A stretch of 64,000 bases of DNA. It comes from Bacteroidales bacterium. GTDB taxonomy: Bacteria; Bacteroidota; Bacteroidia; Bacteroidales; UBA932. The stretch spans positions 1 through 64,000 of the forward strand of contig JAGCVS010000018.1 in NCBI GenBank assembly GCA_017962235.1. The letters run 5' to 3'. The first letter of the stretch is position 1; the number at the start of each line of letters is the position of its first letter. This document shows, in pieces, positions 1-8,906 of this stretch. Position numbers and translations under genes: made by a program. Below the pieces are notes generated by a model. It saw only the letters and a list, made by a program, of their open reading frames with translations. It was not told where the DNA came from and made no database searches.

Positions 1-33
1 GCCGACGAAATCCTTAAAATGTTGGAGAAATGA
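1..33 (+). CDS. C-terminal end of probable BlaI/MecI-type repressor (partial)
   Basis: Frame 1 is open from the window edge for ten codons and stops at a TGA that overlaps the ATG of the next gene (ATGA). The residues read ADEILKMLEK. In Bacteroidota a BlaR1/M56 gene is nearly always preceded by a BlaI/MecI winged-helix repressor with this coupling, so the identity rests on context alone; ten residues cannot prove it. Confidence 0.45.
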   Translation, partial: ADEILKMLEK

Positions 34-1616
34 TAGCATACGTTCTTGAGACTATCGTGTGCAGCGCGCTGTTCCTGGCGCTGTACCGGCTGCTGGTTGC
101 GGGCAAGGTCGCCCCACTGCCGTCACGTATCTTCCTGGCGGGCACGATGATTCTGTCGGCGGTCATTCCGGCTCTTAACCTGCCGATTCTTCCGGCCAAG
201 GCACAATATGTTCAAATTCCCGTGACAACGGCCACGGCCGAAGCCGTATCGACGGCTGCAGAAAACCCGGCCTCCGTATCAGTGTGGCAGATAGTGGTTG
301 TAGCCGTATATATTCTGGTGGCATTAGTATTCCTCGCACTGCTGTGCCGCGACTTGATTAAGATCGCCCGGCTGCGGCGCCAAGGCACGGCAACACGCAA
401 GAAAGGATATACGCTTGTCGAGAACGACGCCGTTGCCTCCCCGTTCACCTTCTGGCGCACCGTGTTTATCGGCGACGGGATGGAGCCGCGCGAACGCGAG
501 GTGGTGCTGGAGCACGAAAGCAGCCACGCCCGGCATCTGCATACCGTGGACAAACTCCTGCTATCGCTGCTGCGGGCGGTGTACTGGTTCAATCCGTTCT
601 ACTGGATGGCGTTGAGTTCGCTCGCCCAGCTGCAGGAGTGGGAAGCCGACCGCGACACCCTGGAAGGCGGCGTGGATTTGCAGACCTTCCGGATGACCAT
701 CTTCAAGCAGATGTTCGGATACTACCCCGACCTTTCGTCGGCACTCATCCAAGGCCCTGTCAAGAAACGCTTCGCGATGATGGTAAAGGGGATAAAGTCC
801 CGCCGGCCGGCACTGCGCCTTGGCGCGGCCCTTCCGCTGGCAGCGCTGCTGGTGGTGATGTTCGGCGCCGCCGCCCGTCCTTCGTCCGGAAAAACCCAAG
901 ATGGCGACCCAACACCGGTAAAAAAAGTAACAGCAGTGGAAGTAGATTCCACCGGCAACACTCGCCGGATAGTTGACATAAAGGCTGTTACCGAAACTGA
1001 TACGATTGTTGGCGTAGCGAATCAATTGGACAGCACCGTCTCTATTGTTGCCAACAAAGATTCCGTTTCTAAAATCAAAATTATCGACGCAGAAGAGGAG
1101 GCCATTGAGGCCATTCCATACGCTTTGGTAGATCAGAAGCCCCGGTTCCAGGGTGGCGACCCAAATGCATTCTCACATTGGGTCAACCAGCATCTGGTTT
1201 ATCCCCACACCGCGAAAAAGGATGGTATCCAGGGGCGTGTCACCCTACATTTCTCCGTTGATGCCGACGGCAATGTAGTTGACGTCAAGGTGCTTCGCGG
1301 CGCGGACCCGACCCTGGACAAAGAGGCTGTCCGGGTCGTTTCAAGTTCGCCCAAATGGACTCCCGGGAAACATAACGACAAGCCCGTAAAGGTTACCTTC
1401 ACCTTCCCCGTGATTTTCCAGCTGAAACACAACACTGGGAAAGACACCATTAACTATGCCGTGATAGTAGTGCGAGGCGATGACTCCGACACAAAATATA
1501 CCGTCAACGGGGTTGTCGTTCCAAAAGACAGCTTGAAACGAATAAAAACATCCCAGATAGAATCCGTCAACGTCAAAAAAGAGCAGAAGATCATATCGAT
1601 CATTCTCAAAGATTAA
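30..1616 (+). CDS. BlaR1-like M56 family membrane metallopeptidase with TonB C-terminal domain
   Basis: 528 aa. The N-terminal half has hydrophobic segments around residues 3-22, 33-50 and 90-110. A cytoplasmic zincin part follows with HESSH at about residue 155 (HExxH, zinc ligands and catalytic Glu) and a downstream EWEAD that can supply the third ligand. Another membrane segment lies near residue 270. The last ~150 residues hold a TonB_C-like domain (PRFQGGDPNAF near 370, then a GRVTLHFSVDADGNV strand pair). M56 proteins sense an envelope signal and inactivate the BlaI-type repressor; the TonB-like tail is common in Bacteroidota versions. It overlaps the upstream repressor by 4 bp and precedes an outer-membrane protein, so it probably controls this operon. 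The inducer is unknown and no beta-lactamase gene is nearby. Confidence 0.85.
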   Translation: MIAYVLETIVCSALFLALYRLLVAGKVAPLPSRIFLAGTMILSAVIPALNLPILPAKAQYVQIPVTTATAEAVSTAAENPASVSVWQIVVVAVYILVALVFLALLCRDLIKIARLRRQGTATRKKGYTLVENDAVASPFTFWRTVFIGDGMEPREREVVLEHESSHARHLHTVDKLLLSLLRAVYWFNPFYWMALSSLAQLQEWEADRDTLEGGVDLQTFRMTIFKQMFGYYPDLSSALIQGPVKKRFAMMVKGIKSRRPALRLGAALPLAALLVVMFGAAARPSSGKTQDGDPTPVKKVTAVEVDSTGNTRRIVDIKAVTETDTIVGVANQLDSTVSIVANKDSVSKIKIIDAEEEAIEAIPYALVDQKPRFQGGDPNAFSHWVNQHLVYPHTAKKDGIQGRVTLHFSVDADGNVVDVKVLRGADPTLDKEAVRVVSSSPKWTPGKHNDKPVKVTFTFPVIFQLKHNTGKDTINYAVIVVRGDDSDTKYTVNGVVVPKDSLKRIKTSQIESVNVKKEQKIISIILKD

Positions 1617-1626
1617 CTCTGTGATT

Positions 1627-4506
1627 ATGAGGAAATTATTATTGTTCTTAGTATTTCTGACTGCGGCGGCGATATCGGCCGGGGCGCAGGTATATGTATT
1701 TCATGGCGGCGTCATCGCAGGCGGACAGATGTCCATAGTGAAGGTGTCGGTGATTGACTCGCTGAGCAAGGACCCGCTGCCGTACGCATCGGTCTATCTC
1801 ACCGAAAAGAAGGACACCACAATCACCCATTTCGCACTGACCGACACTTTGGGCGCAGTTTCATTGCGCGAGGTGCCTTTCGGGGAGTATAAGTTCCACG
1901 TGGAGATGATGGGCTTCAAGCCGTATGTCAAACAGATGTATTTCCGCCGCGGACTTGAGGATATGGGCATAGTGCAGATGCAGGTGGACGATGAGTTCAT
2001 CCGGGCGGCGATGATAAGCGACATCGGCAACCCCATCGTGATAAAGCAGGACACGATAGAATATCACGCGGCGGCTTTCCTGCAGGACAAGAACGCCGTG
2101 CTCAAGGACCTGCTGGCCCGGATGCCCGGCATAGACATATCCGACAACGGTAAGGTGCGCGTCAATGGAGAGGAGGTGAGCCGCATCACCGTGAATGGCA
2201 AGACTTTCTTCTTCGAGGACCAGTCGATGGCGCTGAACAACCTGCCGGCATCAATAGTGGACAAGATACGCGTGATTGACAAGAAGTCTGACGAGGAGCG
2301 CGTCACCGGCATCGCCGACGGCAAACGGACCAAGGAGGTGGACGTGGCGCTCAAGAAAGAATATGAGGATGGATGGTTCGGGAACGTCGCGGCCAAGGGC
2401 GGCACGACGCTGGACTTTTCTGACAACGAGTTGCGCGACGACCGCGGCCTGCTGTACAGCGTCAAGTCGATGGTTTCCACCTACAATCCGAAGGATCAGC
2501 TGACGTTTGTCGGCAACGCTTCCAACATTTCCGACGGCGGACAGACCTTCGTCACCGAAGACGGTCAGACATTTACTTTCGGCGGGGGCAGCGGCCTGAC
2601 CACATCTGCCCAACTGGGCGTGAACGGCGTAACAACCCGCGTAAAGGATGTCGAGTTGGCTGCGTCAACTTCCTATAACTACTCCGGCACAAAATCGGCG
2701 TCCAAGACTCTTCGCACCACTTTCCAGGAGGAGGGCGATATGCTCTCCGAATCCACCGACAAAGGTTTCCGGCAGGGCAATTCTATTGGAGCAAATGCAT
2801 CTGTCAGGAAAGAGCAGGGTAAATTCAAATACAATGTTTCAACCAATTTCAACCGCACTGAATCCCATTCCAACTCGGAAGCCAACACCAAGACTACGCG
2901 CGAGGAGATGATGCTGAACAGCAGCGCACGCACATCCCAAGAGGATGGCGTGAACAAAAGTTTCGGCACATACGCCAGCGCCGGGTACTCGGGAATCGGC
3001 GGTAATATGATGCGTGCGGTGACCGGAAATATCCATTATTCTTTTGACCATGCGACTGGGACCAATCAGGAGTATTCCAACACCTTGACCGGCGGTGCGC
3101 CTCAAGTCATCGACCTGCATTACAACATTTTCAGAAGGGCCAACCGCTTCAGTTCTTCCATCTCCTATACCGAACCTTTCGGGGAAAAGTTCAGGCTGCA
3201 GGCCCAGACATCTTTTTCCGGCAACTGGGAATATTTTCTTCACGATGCCTTCAATGCCGACGGCAGCGCCAACGATTATTATACGACGCTGTCCGACAGC
3301 CGGTATCTGAGGCAGAGTTATGGCGCCACTGGGTCGTATATCAGCAACGGATGGCAGTTTGGCATAGGAGCCTCTGCAGAGGGAACTCAGAACCGTTTGC
3401 TATCCCGTTCCCAGGGAATAGAAGCCCTCACCGGAGAAGAGTGGATTTGGAGTGTAATCCCAAGAGTCAACATCAGTTACTTTAAAGACAACACCAATAT
3501 CTACTGCTATGCCTCCGGTCAGCAAGTCCAGCCGCAGGGCTACCAGATGCTGCCCACGCTCAACGTGTCCAATCCAACTCAGATAAGCGCCGGCAACATT
3601 TACCTGAGGCCGTTCACATCTCTTTACTCTGCACTGTCGCTCCGCAAGGGCTTTCCCAAGAAATTTGCCTCGCTGAATGCATCGTTGTCGTACAATCTGA
3701 CAATGCATCCGGTAACTACCGCCTTTTGGTATGACACACACGGCGTGCAGTACTCCGTTCCCGTCAACGCCAAACGGCCGCGAAGCTATTTGAATCTCAA
3801 TGCCGGGTACAACACGCCTATCAACAAGGAGCGCACCCTCTCAATGGAGCTGAACCTTCGCGGCAGCTACAGCAATTCGCTGGGTTACAGGGCCTCCCGG
3901 CCGACGGAGCCGCTTGAAGCAGAACGCACCGACTATTCGGCATTTATGGAACAGTTCTGGGGCGATAAAACGGGGAACAGGTTCTACAGCGGCTTAAGCG
4001 GCTTCGAAGAGAACAACACCGACAACTATTACACCAACGAACGCATTCATATAAAGTACAACAAAGACCCTTGGTCAATGACGGTGGGCTTTACCAACGG
4101 CTTCAACTATGCCCATTTCTCCACTCCGGGCAGCAAGGATGTCATCACCACAGAGAACCGTATCGGTATGTCGGGCAGCTACACCACCCCGCACAAATTC
4201 CGCATCTGGACCGAGCTGAATTACAACTTTTTCACCGGCTATGCCGAAGGGTACGGCCGCCCGGAATGGCACTGGGACCAGTCCATCGCCAAGGACATAG
4301 GCACCTTTACCCTGAGCATTTCTGCACACGACATCCTGGGCCAGATGCGCAACCTGAGCCACATAGATGCCGCCGACTATATGCAAGACAGCTACCGGCT
4401 GATCCTGGGCCGCTACGTGATGTTCGGCATCAAGTGGAACTTCGGCAAGATGAACGCCGTCCAGAACCGCCGCGCCCAGATGGCCCAGGACATGATGTTC
4501 TTTTAG
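1627..4506 (+). CDS. Outer-membrane beta-barrel protein with carboxypeptidase-regulatory-like N-terminus (TonB-receptor-like)
   Basis: About 959 aa. The signal peptide MRKLLLFLVFLTAAAISAGA argues for the ATG at 1627; a GTG two codons upstream (1621) is the alternative. Residues ~35-115 form a CarboxypepD_reg-like sandwich, followed by a plug-like section (NGKVRVNGEEVSRITVNGKT near residue 180, then the N-L-P-A-S-I-V-D-K-I-R-V pattern). The rest is a long amphipathic barrel rich in aromatic and Asn residues that ends in FF. The pattern fits the outer membrane beta-barrel family (OMP_b-brl_3), which resembles TonB-dependent receptors without a classical TonB box. It lies 10 bp after the BlaR1-like gene and 17 bp before a thioredoxin-like gene. 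The ligand is unknown. Confidence 0.85.
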   Translation: MRKLLLFLVFLTAAAISAGAQVYVFHGGVIAGGQMSIVKVSVIDSLSKDPLPYASVYLTEKKDTTITHFALTDTLGAVSLREVPFGEYKFHVEMMGFKPYVKQMYFRRGLEDMGIVQMQVDDEFIRAAMISDIGNPIVIKQDTIEYHAAAFLQDKNAVLKDLLARMPGIDISDNGKVRVNGEEVSRITVNGKTFFFEDQSMALNNLPASIVDKIRVIDKKSDEERVTGIADGKRTKEVDVALKKEYEDGWFGNVAAKGGTTLDFSDNELRDDRGLLYSVKSMVSTYNPKDQLTFVGNASNISDGGQTFVTEDGQTFTFGGGSGLTTSAQLGVNGVTTRVKDVELAASTSYNYSGTKSASKTLRTTFQEEGDMLSESTDKGFRQGNSIGANASVRKEQGKFKYNVSTNFNRTESHSNSEANTKTTREEMMLNSSARTSQEDGVNKSFGTYASAGYSGIGGNMMRAVTGNIHYSFDHATGTNQEYSNTLTGGAPQVIDLHYNIFRRANRFSSSISYTEPFGEKFRLQAQTSFSGNWEYFLHDAFNADGSANDYYTTLSDSRYLRQSYGATGSYISNGWQFGIGASAEGTQNRLLSRSQGIEALTGEEWIWSVIPRVNISYFKDNTNIYCYASGQQVQPQGYQMLPTLNVSNPTQISAGNIYLRPFTSLYSALSLRKGFPKKFASLNASLSYNLTMHPVTTAFWYDTHGVQYSVPVNAKRPRSYLNLNAGYNTPINKERTLSMELNLRGSYSNSLGYRASRPTEPLEAERTDYSAFMEQFWGDKTGNRFYSGLSGFEENNTDNYYTNERIHIKYNKDPWSMTVGFTNGFNYAHFSTPGSKDVITTENRIGMSGSYTTPHKFRIWTELNYNFFTGYAEGYGRPEWHWDQSIAKDIGTFTLSISAHDILGQMRNLSHIDAADYMQDSYRLILGRYVMFGIKWNFGKMNAVQNRRAQMAQDMMFF

Positions 4507-4523
4507 CGCCGAAACATAAGGTT

Positions 4524-5597
4524 ATGAAACGGCTTCTATCATTCATTATCCTATTGAGCATATCTTGTTTGATGACAGCCAAGACTATTGTTTGTCATGT
4601 CTTTGGCGTATCCAAAGATTTGGAGGGGCCGCTTCAGATACTGCCATTTGAGAGCACAGTTCACGAGACCCCTGCCCTCAAAACGGTAGAGATTGGCAAT
4701 GATGGCTCGTTTTCATTTACATTTGAGGCAAATACGCAAATGACTTATACGGCTGCCATGTGGCATCAGGGGATGCGGGTTTTATGCTACTTTTTCCCCG
4801 AAAAGGAAGTGCAGTTGGTTTTTAATGGATTAACGCCGCCACAAGTTATTTGTAAGGGCAAGAATAACAGGGATTATCAGGCGATTAAGGATGAAGCAAT
4901 GAGGCTGAAGGAACTCTCTTTAACCTCCGTTCAGCAGATGGAACAAAGGGTTGAGTATCTTCGTACTCATAAGACACTGGCATCGTTCTTTGATTTAGTA
5001 GAGCAGACCAGCCGCCTGAATAGTTTTATTAGCAGTTCTAAGAAAGGCCATGATTATTTGCCGGTGCTGGAGTCTTTGACCAGTTTGTATGATACCGTTT
5101 ATTCCAAGAAGTTCTCAGGTCATCCTTTCCATAGTATAATGGCGGAATTGAAGAGCAATGCAGAAATGCTTGCGGGTCAAAGCCATTATGTGGATTTCAC
5201 TTTGCCGGATGCAGATGGCGTGAGCCATTCATTGTCGGAGCTGATTGACGGAAAGATTGCCGTATTGGACTTGTGGGCGTCGTGGTGCGGTGGCTGTCGC
5301 AGGCACTCAAAGGCTTTGATACCGTTATACGACAGGTACAAAGACAAGGGCTTCACCATAGTTGGGGTTGCCCGCGAGCTTAAAGATGACCTTGCCTGGA
5401 GGGCTGCGCTGGAGAAGGACGGCTACCCCTGGGTCAACCTGCTGGCGATGGAGCCTGACCATTGGGTATGGTCCAAGTATGGCGTAGGAAATGGTGGCGG
5501 CGGCATCTTCCTGATTGGCCGTGACGGCATCGTGGTTGCTGTCAATCCCACAGTGGAGGAGATTGAGGAGTATGTTAAGAAGAGTCTTAAAGGGTAA
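4524..5597 (+). CDS. Periplasmic thioredoxin-like/TlpA family protein with DUF4369-like N-terminus
   Basis: 357 aa from ATG 4524. The N-terminal signal peptide is MKRLLSFIILLSISCLMTAK. Residues ~20-110 are beta-rich and resemble the DUF4369 region common in Bacteroidota Trx-like proteins. A helical linker follows, and the C-terminal ~150 residues carry the thioredoxin fold with the active site WASWCGGCRRH. CGGC rather than CPxC suggests a tuned redox potential. The gene closes the operon begun by the BlaR1-like gene and overlaps the opposing gene at its 3' end by 11 bp. It is likely a thiol-disulfide oxidoreductase of the periplasm; the substrate is unknown. Confidence 0.85.
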   Translation: MKRLLSFIILLSISCLMTAKTIVCHVFGVSKDLEGPLQILPFESTVHETPALKTVEIGNDGSFSFTFEANTQMTYTAAMWHQGMRVLCYFFPEKEVQLVFNGLTPPQVICKGKNNRDYQAIKDEAMRLKELSLTSVQQMEQRVEYLRTHKTLASFFDLVEQTSRLNSFISSSKKGHDYLPVLESLTSLYDTVYSKKFSGHPFHSIMAELKSNAEMLAGQSHYVDFTLPDADGVSHSLSELIDGKIAVLDLWASWCGGCRRHSKALIPLYDRYKDKGFTIVGVARELKDDLAWRAALEKDGYPWVNLLAMEPDHWVWSKYGVGNGGGGIFLIGRDGIVVAVNPTVEEIEEYVKKSLKG

Positions 5598-5943
5598 TGG
5601 CTGACTTATGGGCCTTGCTGCAAACAACTGCAAAACGATCCAGATATTTATTTAACGAAATGAGCTCTGGGATATCGCGGGATAAGAATGCGGCGCAGAA
5701 TAATTCACGGAAACGGCATAACTCTTCCCATAGGGCGCTTCTGAGAGAAGGGCTATCAGCTCTGCCATATTTGATGGTGAGGTCGATGAGTTCCTGCGCC
5801 CGGGCAAAAGCCCCTTCGGCCCGACTTTCTTTACCTGATTCCAGCGCTTTGAGCACACGGGATGTTTCGCTGCCGATGTTTGCCATCTGCTGCGGAAGGG
5901 TCATTTCTGCCCAACGTCCATTTTCAAGCGCTGAGTGTTGCAT
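5587..5943 (-). CDS. Small helical protein, partner of DUF5674 gene
   Basis: 118 aa, predicted mostly alpha-helical, with the conserved-looking stretch RWAEMTLPQQMANIGSE near the N-terminus. I recall the same LPQQMANIGSE pattern in short proteins beside DUF5674 genes in other bacteria, but no function is established. Its ATG directly abuts the TAA of the upstream DUF5674 gene, so the two are translated as a pair. There is no signal peptide, so it is cytoplasmic. The 3' end overlaps the convergent thioredoxin gene by 11 bp. It may be a toxin-antitoxin-like partner; that is inference from the gene pairing only. Confidence 0.6.
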   Translation of the reverse strand: MQHSALENGRWAEMTLPQQMANIGSETSRVLKALESGKESRAEGAFARAQELIDLTIKYGRADSPSLRSALWEELCRFRELFCAAFLSRDIPELISLNKYLDRFAVVCSKAHKSAITL

Positions 5944-6291
5944 TTATTCGATGATGTATCGTAAGACTATATCCTTGATGGCTTTTCTATTATCAGGGTT
6001 CAGTACGTCTCGGGACGGGTTTCCTTGCCAAGAACGAATATTAATCAATGAATCAAATTCGATGAAGTCTTCTCCTGTCTCATCGGGATAAAGATTAAAA
6101 CCCCACAAGAACTCCTGCTGCGAACCATCCTCCAACAGAAGGCGCTCCAGATCGACGTGCAGTTCTGCATCAAGGGCCAGCTTGCCATCCCTTACATCTG
6201 CAACACATTTGATCATATCGCCAAATGAGTTCTGGGCGAGATTCTTGAGTTCTTCTCTTGATATAGGATGTTGAAGTATTCGCATAACCAT
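5944..6291 (-). CDS. DUF5674 family protein
   Basis: 115 aa from the ATG at 6291 (MVMRILQHPISREELKNLA); a second ATG two codons on (6285) is equally possible. The -7 box at 6307-6300 sits just upstream, which rules out the longer frame-open extension. Family hallmarks visible are FGDMIKCVADV, ELHVDLERLLLEDGS and EFDSLINIR. The family is small and cytoplasmic with unknown function. It forms a strictly abutting pair with the downstream gene, the arrangement typical of this family. Confidence 0.7.
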   Translation of the reverse strand: MVMRILQHPISREELKNLAQNSFGDMIKCVADVRDGKLALDAELHVDLERLLLEDGSQQEFLWGFNLYPDETGEDFIEFDSLINIRSWQGNPSRDVLNPDNRKAIKDIVLRYIIE

Positions 6292-6299
6292 CTTTTTTA

Positions 6300-6331
6300 C
6301 AAAGATACAAATAATATCTTTCGTATATTTG
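6300..6331. promoter_or_regulatory. Divergent -7 boxes for the DUF5674 pair (-) and TPR gene (+)
   Basis: The minus strand reads TATCTTTG at 6307-6300 and the plus strand reads TATATTTG at 6324-6331; both fit the Bacteroidota -7 consensus TAnnTTTG. Start codons lie 8 bp and 4 bp from the boxes, so leaders would be extremely short or absent. No clear -33 TTTG was seen for either. Confidence 0.5.
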
Positions 6332-6335
6332 GAGT

Positions 6336-7547
6336 ATGATGAAAACACTTTTTCCCAAGATAATTCTGCTGGCCTTAATCACTCTATTCGCTGCATCTCC
6401 GCTGTTTGCGCAGAATGGAGATGTTGAGCAGGAGCGGGCCAAGACGCTGTCTGCGGCCAAATATCTAAAGAGCATTTACAAGACTGACGAGGCGATTGAG
6501 AAGTTATCGTCACTCGTGAAACCGGATTCTTTTGATGAAGAGGTGATGTCGGAACTGGCGGACTGCCATTTCCAGAGCGGTGATTATGAAACCGCCGCCG
6601 GTACGTATTTCCTACTCTCTTCTCGTGTGCCAGACAACATCCTTTACAAGATACGTCAGATGCAGACTTTCTCCAGGATGGAGGCCTGGCCGCAGAGTAT
6701 ACAGGCTGGCAGGGAGGTATTGAGGCTCGATTCCATTCCTGCAGTTCTGAGTTCTATGGGTGATTCTTTCCAGCGGATGAATCAGCCCGATTCGGCACTG
6801 CTGTATTACAAACAGTCGCTGGCGCTCAAGCCCCAAAACGCCAATGTCGTTTCGAAGGCCGCCAATGTGCTGCTTGGAAAAGAGGATTTTGACGGTGCAA
6901 TCGCCCTGACCGACGCCTTTCTGGCCAACGATCCGGATAATATGGCCATCGCCCCCATTAAGGGACTTGCCTGCTTCAGGAAGAACGATTTTGACGCGGC
7001 GATAGATGTGTTCCAGCGGCAGGAAGATATCGGTAATGACTCATACCCGATTCACTATTATCTTGGACAGAGCTACTGGCATACAGATGTGACTTACCGT
7101 GCGGAGCAAGAACTCGTAAAGGCCTGGCAGATAGATTCCAGCGACGTCAAGCTGGCGTATTCAATCGCCGCCGTCAAACAGGAAGCTCGCCGTTCTTTCG
7201 AGGATGAGGTGATTCCCTGGCTGGATAAAGCTCTGGATATGCTTCAGCCCGATGCCGGAATGATGTCGCGCATACATCAGCAGTATGCGGTGGGATATTA
7301 CGGCAGAAGAGACACCTGGAATAAAGCCATCGCGCATTACAAAGAAGCCTATCGCTATAATCCCAAGTTCATATCTGCCCTTCAGATGATAGCTTACTGC
7401 TATGAGCAGCAGAAAGACTACAAGCACGCCCTGGAGTATTACGAGAAGTTCCTGAAGGTCGCCAAGCCGGGTACCAGCAACTATGAGTTTGCCACCAAGA
7501 GCATCGCTTTCCTCAAGAGCGAACTGTTTATGGAAGGGAAGGAGTAG
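6336..7547 (+). CDS. Exported tetratricopeptide-repeat protein
   Basis: 403 aa. The signal peptide runs MMKTLFPKIILLALITLFAA with a likely cut after SPLFAQ. The mature part is a run of TPR helices, with repeat signatures such as DEEVMSELADCHFQSGDYETA, PDSALLYYKQSLALKPQN, EDFDGAIALTDAFLANDPDN, WNKAIAHYKEAYRYNPK and KDYKHALEYYEKFLKV. It is a periplasmic or outer-membrane-associated protein-interaction scaffold. The gene stands alone, divergent from the DUF5674 pair. ATGs at 6336 and 6339 are both possible. Confidence 0.85.
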   Translation: MMKTLFPKIILLALITLFAASPLFAQNGDVEQERAKTLSAAKYLKSIYKTDEAIEKLSSLVKPDSFDEEVMSELADCHFQSGDYETAAGTYFLLSSRVPDNILYKIRQMQTFSRMEAWPQSIQAGREVLRLDSIPAVLSSMGDSFQRMNQPDSALLYYKQSLALKPQNANVVSKAANVLLGKEDFDGAIALTDAFLANDPDNMAIAPIKGLACFRKNDFDAAIDVFQRQEDIGNDSYPIHYYLGQSYWHTDVTYRAEQELVKAWQIDSSDVKLAYSIAAVKQEARRSFEDEVIPWLDKALDMLQPDAGMMSRIHQQYAVGYYGRRDTWNKAIAHYKEAYRYNPKFISALQMIAYCYEQQKDYKHALEYYEKFLKVAKPGTSNYEFATKSIAFLKSELFMEGKE

Positions 7548-7815
7548 TAGCGACGTATTTTTATGGGCATACTTCCGGCATAAGGGGATGAAGGCTGTAG
7601 GGGATATTGTGCTTTTTAGCTGCGCGTCAGCTTCTGAGCTCCGGTTAGGGGCGGATGCGAAGCAGACGGCACTAATTGAGCTCGTCAACGACGTTACAGG
7701 TGACGGTTAGGCGCCTGTAAAAGGAGGCGTCGCAGCGAAAAGGAGTGATGAAGCGGTTAAGCGTGCAGCGTAAAGAAAAGCACCATCCCCGGCAGCCTTC
7801 ACCTCTGCGCCGGAC
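7548..7815. other. Intergenic stretch, no gene recognised
   Basis: Between the TPR gene and the first palindromic repeat. Short open frames on both strands read through with atypical residue composition and no family resemblance. A weak 6-bp arm pair (GGCGCC/GGCGTC with one G-T) near 7710-7733 is the only structure noticed. No promoter consensus was found. Confidence 0.4.
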
Positions 7816-7904
7816 TGCTCCCAATGGGGGTTAGATAACTTCCATTGGGCGCATTTTTGACTATTTTTGCTCCCAGTGGCAGGTTTTTTGCTCCATTGGG
7901 AGCA
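7816..7904. repeat. Palindromic repeat, copy A (flanks ABC cassette)
   Basis: An ~88-bp unit built of two CCAATGG/CCATTGG arm pairs. The second pair (about 7869-7903) forms a hairpin GCTCCCAGTGG / CCATTGGGAGC with one G-T mismatch and a T-rich loop. It matches copy B at 8907-8993 in order, spacing and most bases. The coordinate may be off by one. Confidence 0.75.
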
Positions 7905-7922
7905 CTGTTGATTAGTGTACAG

Positions 7923-8240
7923 ATGACCCTTCTCTCGAAAATCAGATTGTCGGCAAAGTTTGGCGGATCGATATACCTGGTATCGGCCATCATAACTCTG
8001 ACGGCGGCCGGTATGGTTATCGCCAATCTGAAACTCTTGCCTGTCAGCATCATAATCAAGCCGATAAGCATCCCGCTCATCTTCATACTGAACAACTCCC
8101 TGACCCGGCAGCAGAATATGTACTTCTACCTCAATCTCGGCATCAGCCGGAATGAGTACTACGCAATCCCGTATGCAGTGGACCTTGCTGCTTTCATCAT
8201 CCTAATGATTATCTCCTCCGCCATCGGCAATGCAATCTGA
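7923..8240 (+). CDS. Small integral membrane protein paired with ABC ATPase
   Basis: 105 aa from ATG 7923 (MTLLSKIRLSAKFGG); an earlier TTG lies inside the repeat and is less likely. Three hydrophobic segments are visible (about residues 15-35, 37-57 and 80-105), interrupted by a basic/polar loop NNSLTRQQNMYFYLNLGISR. Its TGA lies inside the start of the ATPase gene (11-bp overlap), so the two are translationally coupled and the protein probably forms or anchors the membrane part of the transporter. It is far smaller than a usual ABC permease; it may act as a homo-oligomer. The family was not recognised. Confidence 0.65.
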   Translation: MTLLSKIRLSAKFGGSIYLVSAIITLTAAGMVIANLKLLPVSIIIKPISIPLIFILNNSLTRQQNMYFYLNLGISRNEYYAIPYAVDLAAFIILMIISSAIGNAI

Positions 8241-8892
8241 AAACACACTCCTGGTCGACAGCGTCAACCTCAGTTTCGGGACCAAACAGGTCCTGAGCGG
8301 CGCGTACATCACCGCCCAAACAGGGCGCGTGACGGGTGTGCTGGGCCGCAACGGATGTGGGAAATCGTGCCTTTTCAAGTGCATTATGGGAGGCATAAAA
8401 CCTCAGAACATATTCATCCGGTTCAACGAAGAACTGGAAACGGACTATGGTCATATCGGGAAAAGGATCAAGTATCTGCCTCAACAAGTATTCATCCCCT
8501 CAAGTATGACCCTCGGCGAAGCATTCAGTCTCTACGGCGTGGGTTACGAAGGACTGATAGGCTTCGACACCAAGTTCTATTCTTACAAGAACCGGCCGCT
8601 GTACGAACTCTCCGGCGGCGCCATCCGAATTGCAGAAACATATCTCATCCTAAACGCCAAGGCGGAATTCTGCATCCTGGACGAGCCATTTTCAAACATC
8701 GCCCCGAAATATGTCGAGAAGATGCAACGGCTCATAGATGAAAAGAAGGCAGCCAAGGGCATTATCATCTCCGATCACCTGTACGAATCGGTGATGGAAG
8801 CTACCAACGAACTATTTTTACTAAGCGACGGTTACACCTTCCCCGTCAAAGAGCGGGAAGACCTGATCAGGTTGGGTTATCTTCTTAGGTAA
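8230..8892 (+). CDS. ABC transporter ATP-binding protein
   Basis: 220 aa nucleotide-binding domain. Walker A is GRNGCGKS near residue 40, the Q-loop region is KYLPQQVFIP, the signature is ELSGG, Walker B is FCILDEPFSNI and the H-loop His is in ISDH. All catalytic motifs are intact. It overlaps the upstream membrane-protein gene by 11 bp. The partner is only ~105 aa, so substrate and direction cannot be told. The pair sits between two copies of a palindromic repeat. Confidence 0.9.
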   Translation: MQSENTLLVDSVNLSFGTKQVLSGAYITAQTGRVTGVLGRNGCGKSCLFKCIMGGIKPQNIFIRFNEELETDYGHIGKRIKYLPQQVFIPSSMTLGEAFSLYGVGYEGLIGFDTKFYSYKNRPLYELSGGAIRIAETYLILNAKAEFCILDEPFSNIAPKYVEKMQRLIDEKKAAKGIIISDHLYESVMEATNELFLLSDGYTFPVKEREDLIRLGYLLR

Positions 8893-8906
8893 GAGTATTC
8901 AGAGCC

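Noticed and set aside
4071-4523. N-terminal extension of the thioredoxin-like gene
   Set aside because: It overlaps the end of the outer-membrane protein in another frame, is His/Pro/Arg-rich, and the internal ATG at 4524 gives a proper signal peptide.
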